Below, piece after piece: positions 4,271-5,798 of a stretch of DNA of 5,798 bases. Source of the stretch: Candidatus Omnitrophota bacterium (lineage in GTDB: Bacteria; Omnitrophota; Gorgyraeia; B26-G9). Location of the stretch: positions 1-5,798 of the forward strand of contig JAQULA010000117.1 of the NCBI GenBank assembly GCA_028718845.1. Direction: 5' to 3'. Position numbers and translations under genes: made by a program. A model generated the notes under the pieces. It had not been told where the DNA came from. It did not search any database and worked only from the letters and a program-made list of their open reading frames with translations. Positions within the stretch are counted from its first letter, which is position 1; each line of letters opens with the position of its first letter.

Positions 4271-5314
4271 TTAACGTTTCTCGGCCGCTTTCTGGATCCC
4301 GTAGGTCTTCAGCAAATCGTTAACGTTGGTCGTCTTCAAATCAACCCCGCCGGTATCATTGAACGGCAGCAGATAGATCGGCTTGCCGATCAACGCCTCC
4401 GCCATTTTCAACTTTACCATGGTAATACCGCCGGAATTATTTAACGCTTCCACCATTTTTTCGATTCCCTTGGCCTCGGCAATTCCTTCGGCTTCGATGG
4501 CCTGGGCAATCCGCCCCTGCTGTTCATAATAGGCATCGGCCTGGATTTTCGCTTTTTCAAATTCACCATCGGAGGCGGCAACCATCTTATTTACGTCACC
4601 CTGCGCCTGCTGCAGTTTTTGTTTATATTCCTCAACCGTTGCCTTCACTTCCGATTTAAACCGCTCCGCCATCTGGTCCGCGACTTTTTTCTCTTCGATC
4701 GCTTTTTGATATGCCGGGTTAAACCGGTAATCCTTGGGCAATACGCTTTCCACGATAACCCCGTAAGGATTCAGTTCCTGATTCAGCAGCGCAATCGCCT
4801 TATCCGCTTTATCCGTACGCATATTGGCCACGTAAAAATCCTCGGTTTTCAATTCCCCGAACAGGTCGCGGGTAACGTTACGCGAAAGCGGACGGACAAT
4901 TTTTTCTTCCAGCTCAAAATTATCCTTGGCCACGAATTCAAGGATATACGGCGCCCTTTCCGGGATGATCCGGTAAGCGATAATAACATCCAGACTGATG
5001 TCGTTCCCGTCGATGGTTTTAAACAATAAATCATCCGGACCGGTATGCGCGCCTTCTCCGGTTTTAATCGTCATTTCCATATTGCGTAGTTTGGTGTCAA
5101 AGGTATGCCAGTCATTGATAAACGGCATAAAGAAGTAGGTCGCGCCCGGGGCATAGATCTTTTGCTCCACCCCGCTTTTGGCGAACGGCGCCCATTTTAT
5201 CGTCCGCACTCCGACTTCGGTCGAGTCGGTCGAATGCGGCATGCATCCGGCACAGCTTAACGCAACCGCCATGATCAGAAGGGCGAATGAAGTTGCAGTA
5301 TTGGGTCTATTCAT
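4271..5314 (-). CDS. SPFH/band 7 (prohibitin-family) predicted lipoprotein
   Basis: The 347-residue protein begins with a signal peptide (MNRPN, hydrophobic 8-20) ending in LSCAGC; C24 (CAG|C) or C21 is the likely lipidated cysteine, though neither is a textbook lipobox. The SPFH/band 7 domain spans about 33-200: a start VGVRTIKW, a middle TIDGNDISLDVIIAYRI (100-116), then RPLSRNVTRDLFGEL (141-155) and a strand ending VESVLPKDYRF. A long charged helix rich in Ala, Glu, Lys and Gln (about 201-295) predicts coiled coil, followed by VKLKMAEALIG (300-310). The family forms large oligomeric rings or cages on membranes; lipid anchoring here would place it on the periplasmic face. AAAGGAGGG (5331-5323) supports the ATG at 5314, and only 2 bases separate it from the stop of the upstream SPFH gene. 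Its detailed job is unknown. Confidence 0.9.
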   Translation of the reverse strand: MNRPNTATSFALLIMAVALSCAGCMPHSTDSTEVGVRTIKWAPFAKSGVEQKIYAPGATYFFMPFINDWHTFDTKLRNMEMTIKTGEGAHTGPDDLLFKTIDGNDISLDVIIAYRIIPERAPYILEFVAKDNFELEEKIVRPLSRNVTRDLFGELKTEDFYVANMRTDKADKAIALLNQELNPYGVIVESVLPKDYRFNPAYQKAIEEKKVADQMAERFKSEVKATVEEYKQKLQQAQGDVNKMVAASDGEFEKAKIQADAYYEQQGRIAQAIEAEGIAEAKGIEKMVEALNNSGGITMVKLKMAEALIGKPIYLLPFNDTGGVDLKTTNVNDLLKTYGIQKAAEKR

Positions 5315-5316
5315 GA

Positions 5317-5798
5317 TTATTGCCCTCCTTTAACGCCGAAAAGCTCCAGGTCTTTATCCAAATTCAGCGGGTTAAAACCGGACGGGCCGCTGGAGGAAAG
5401 CATGATCACGTTAAGCCCCTGCAGAACCTCGGCCATTTTCAACCCCACCAGTTTATCCGAACCTTTTTGCTGCAGAGCGTTATTGGCCAATTCTTTTTTC
5501 TTCGCATCGGCAAGCTTAATCATCAGGTCGGCCTGAGCATGCTTGGTTCTTACATATAAATCGCGTTCCGAATTCTTTTTGACCACATAAGCATTTCCCT
5601 CTTCCAAACGGATCCGGATATTAGCTTCTCCTTCTTCCCGCACTTTTCTCACCAGCGATTCTTCTCCCGTAGCCTTAGCCTTGGACTGGTTGGTAAACAC
5701 CAGCTGGTCCTGCAGCTTTTTCTGCTCGATATTACGCTGTAATTCATCGCTATATTTGAAATACCGGATCAGCACATAATCAACCCGGATGCCTTTAG
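5317..5798 (-). CDS. Second SPFH/prohibitin-family protein, C-terminal part (5' end beyond right edge)
   Basis: The frame stays open to the window edge, and 159 residues are visible, starting KGIRVDYVLIRYF. A GTG at 5775 is internal and is not the start, because the SPFH core would be missing. What is seen is the end of the SPFH domain, a long charged helix (about 15-110), and a tail with VGLKMAEVLQG followed by a Ser/Pro/Gly-rich segment and DKDLELFGVKGGQ. From YGVIVES of the lipoprotein to KMAE, the two proteins align without a gap over 123 residues and share about a third of positions in the first 31. They are therefore paralogues, and probably partners as in HflK-HflC or Phb1-Phb2. The stop lies 2 bases before the next ATG, so translation is coupled. 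The N-terminal anchor is not visible. Confidence 0.88.
   Translation of the reverse strand, partial: KGIRVDYVLIRYFKYSDELQRNIEQKKLQDQLVFTNQSKAKATGEESLVRKVREEGEANIRIRLEEGNAYVVKKNSERDLYVRTKHAQADLMIKLADAKKKELANNALQQKGSDKLVGLKMAEVLQGLNVIMLSSSGPSGFNPLNLDKDLELFGVKGGQ

Noticed and set aside
5317..5775. GTG at 5775 as the start of the second SPFH gene
   Set aside because: The frame stays open upstream to the edge and encodes conserved residues (KGIRVDY) before the GTG, and the SPFH core would be lost. The gene is partial at its 5' end.

Overview
The window is a run of genes that all lie on the minus strand (all read right to left). It comes from a bacterial chromosome. The left edge is a housekeeping translation locus: the first 20 codons of elongation factor Tu, preceded by a tRNA-Thr(GGT) gene with its own sigma70-type promoter. 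Two lipoprotein signal peptides, TTGACA/TATAAT-type promoters, Shine-Dalgarno sites and an SPFH gene pair point to a Gram-negative-type bacterium. No gene fixes the phylum. A little-studied lineage (PVC or Omnitrophota-like) is only an impression from style and intergenic repeats.

Layout from left to right: tuf 5' end (1-61); tRNA-Thr (84-156) with a leader hairpin that captures its acceptor strand; a strong promoter embedded in an A/T inverted repeat (216-255); a stand-alone CheY-like receiver (298-666) with an extended -10 promoter whose -35 overlaps the stop codon of the next gene; a MutT-type Nudix hydrolase (724-1143); a membrane-anchored DUF192 protein (1157-1585); a thioredoxin-fold lipoprotein with a CGWC site (1663-2079); a 56-residue two-helix membrane protein (2108-2278) with a near-consensus promoter only a few bases from its ATG; a KDPG/KHG-type class I aldolase (2367-3002); a DRE-TIM metal-dependent aldolase/lyase (3027-3977) with a long leader (3978 to about 4175) containing a heptad-spaced repeat; a strong bidirectional terminator (4216-4256); and two adjacent SPFH/prohibitin-family genes (4271-5314 and 5317 to the right edge), the first a predicted lipoprotein.

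In transcription order (right to left) I infer these units. The SPFH pair is translationally coupled and ends at the 4216-4256 terminator. The two aldolases form an operon from the 4182-4211 promoter. The small membrane protein and thioredoxin lipoprotein share the 2288-2316 promoter, perhaps reading on into DUF192-mutT. The receiver is transcribed alone, and tRNA-Thr-tuf follows. The aldolase pair couples two mechanistically different pyruvate-type aldol enzymes. The SPFH pair is expected to build a hetero-oligomeric membrane-associated ring or cage.

No mobile element, CRISPR array or obvious defence system is present. The least explained items are the tRNA leader/acceptor arrangement, the small membrane protein with a nearly leaderless transcript, the aldolase pair, the heptad repeat, and the lipoprotein version of an SPFH protein.
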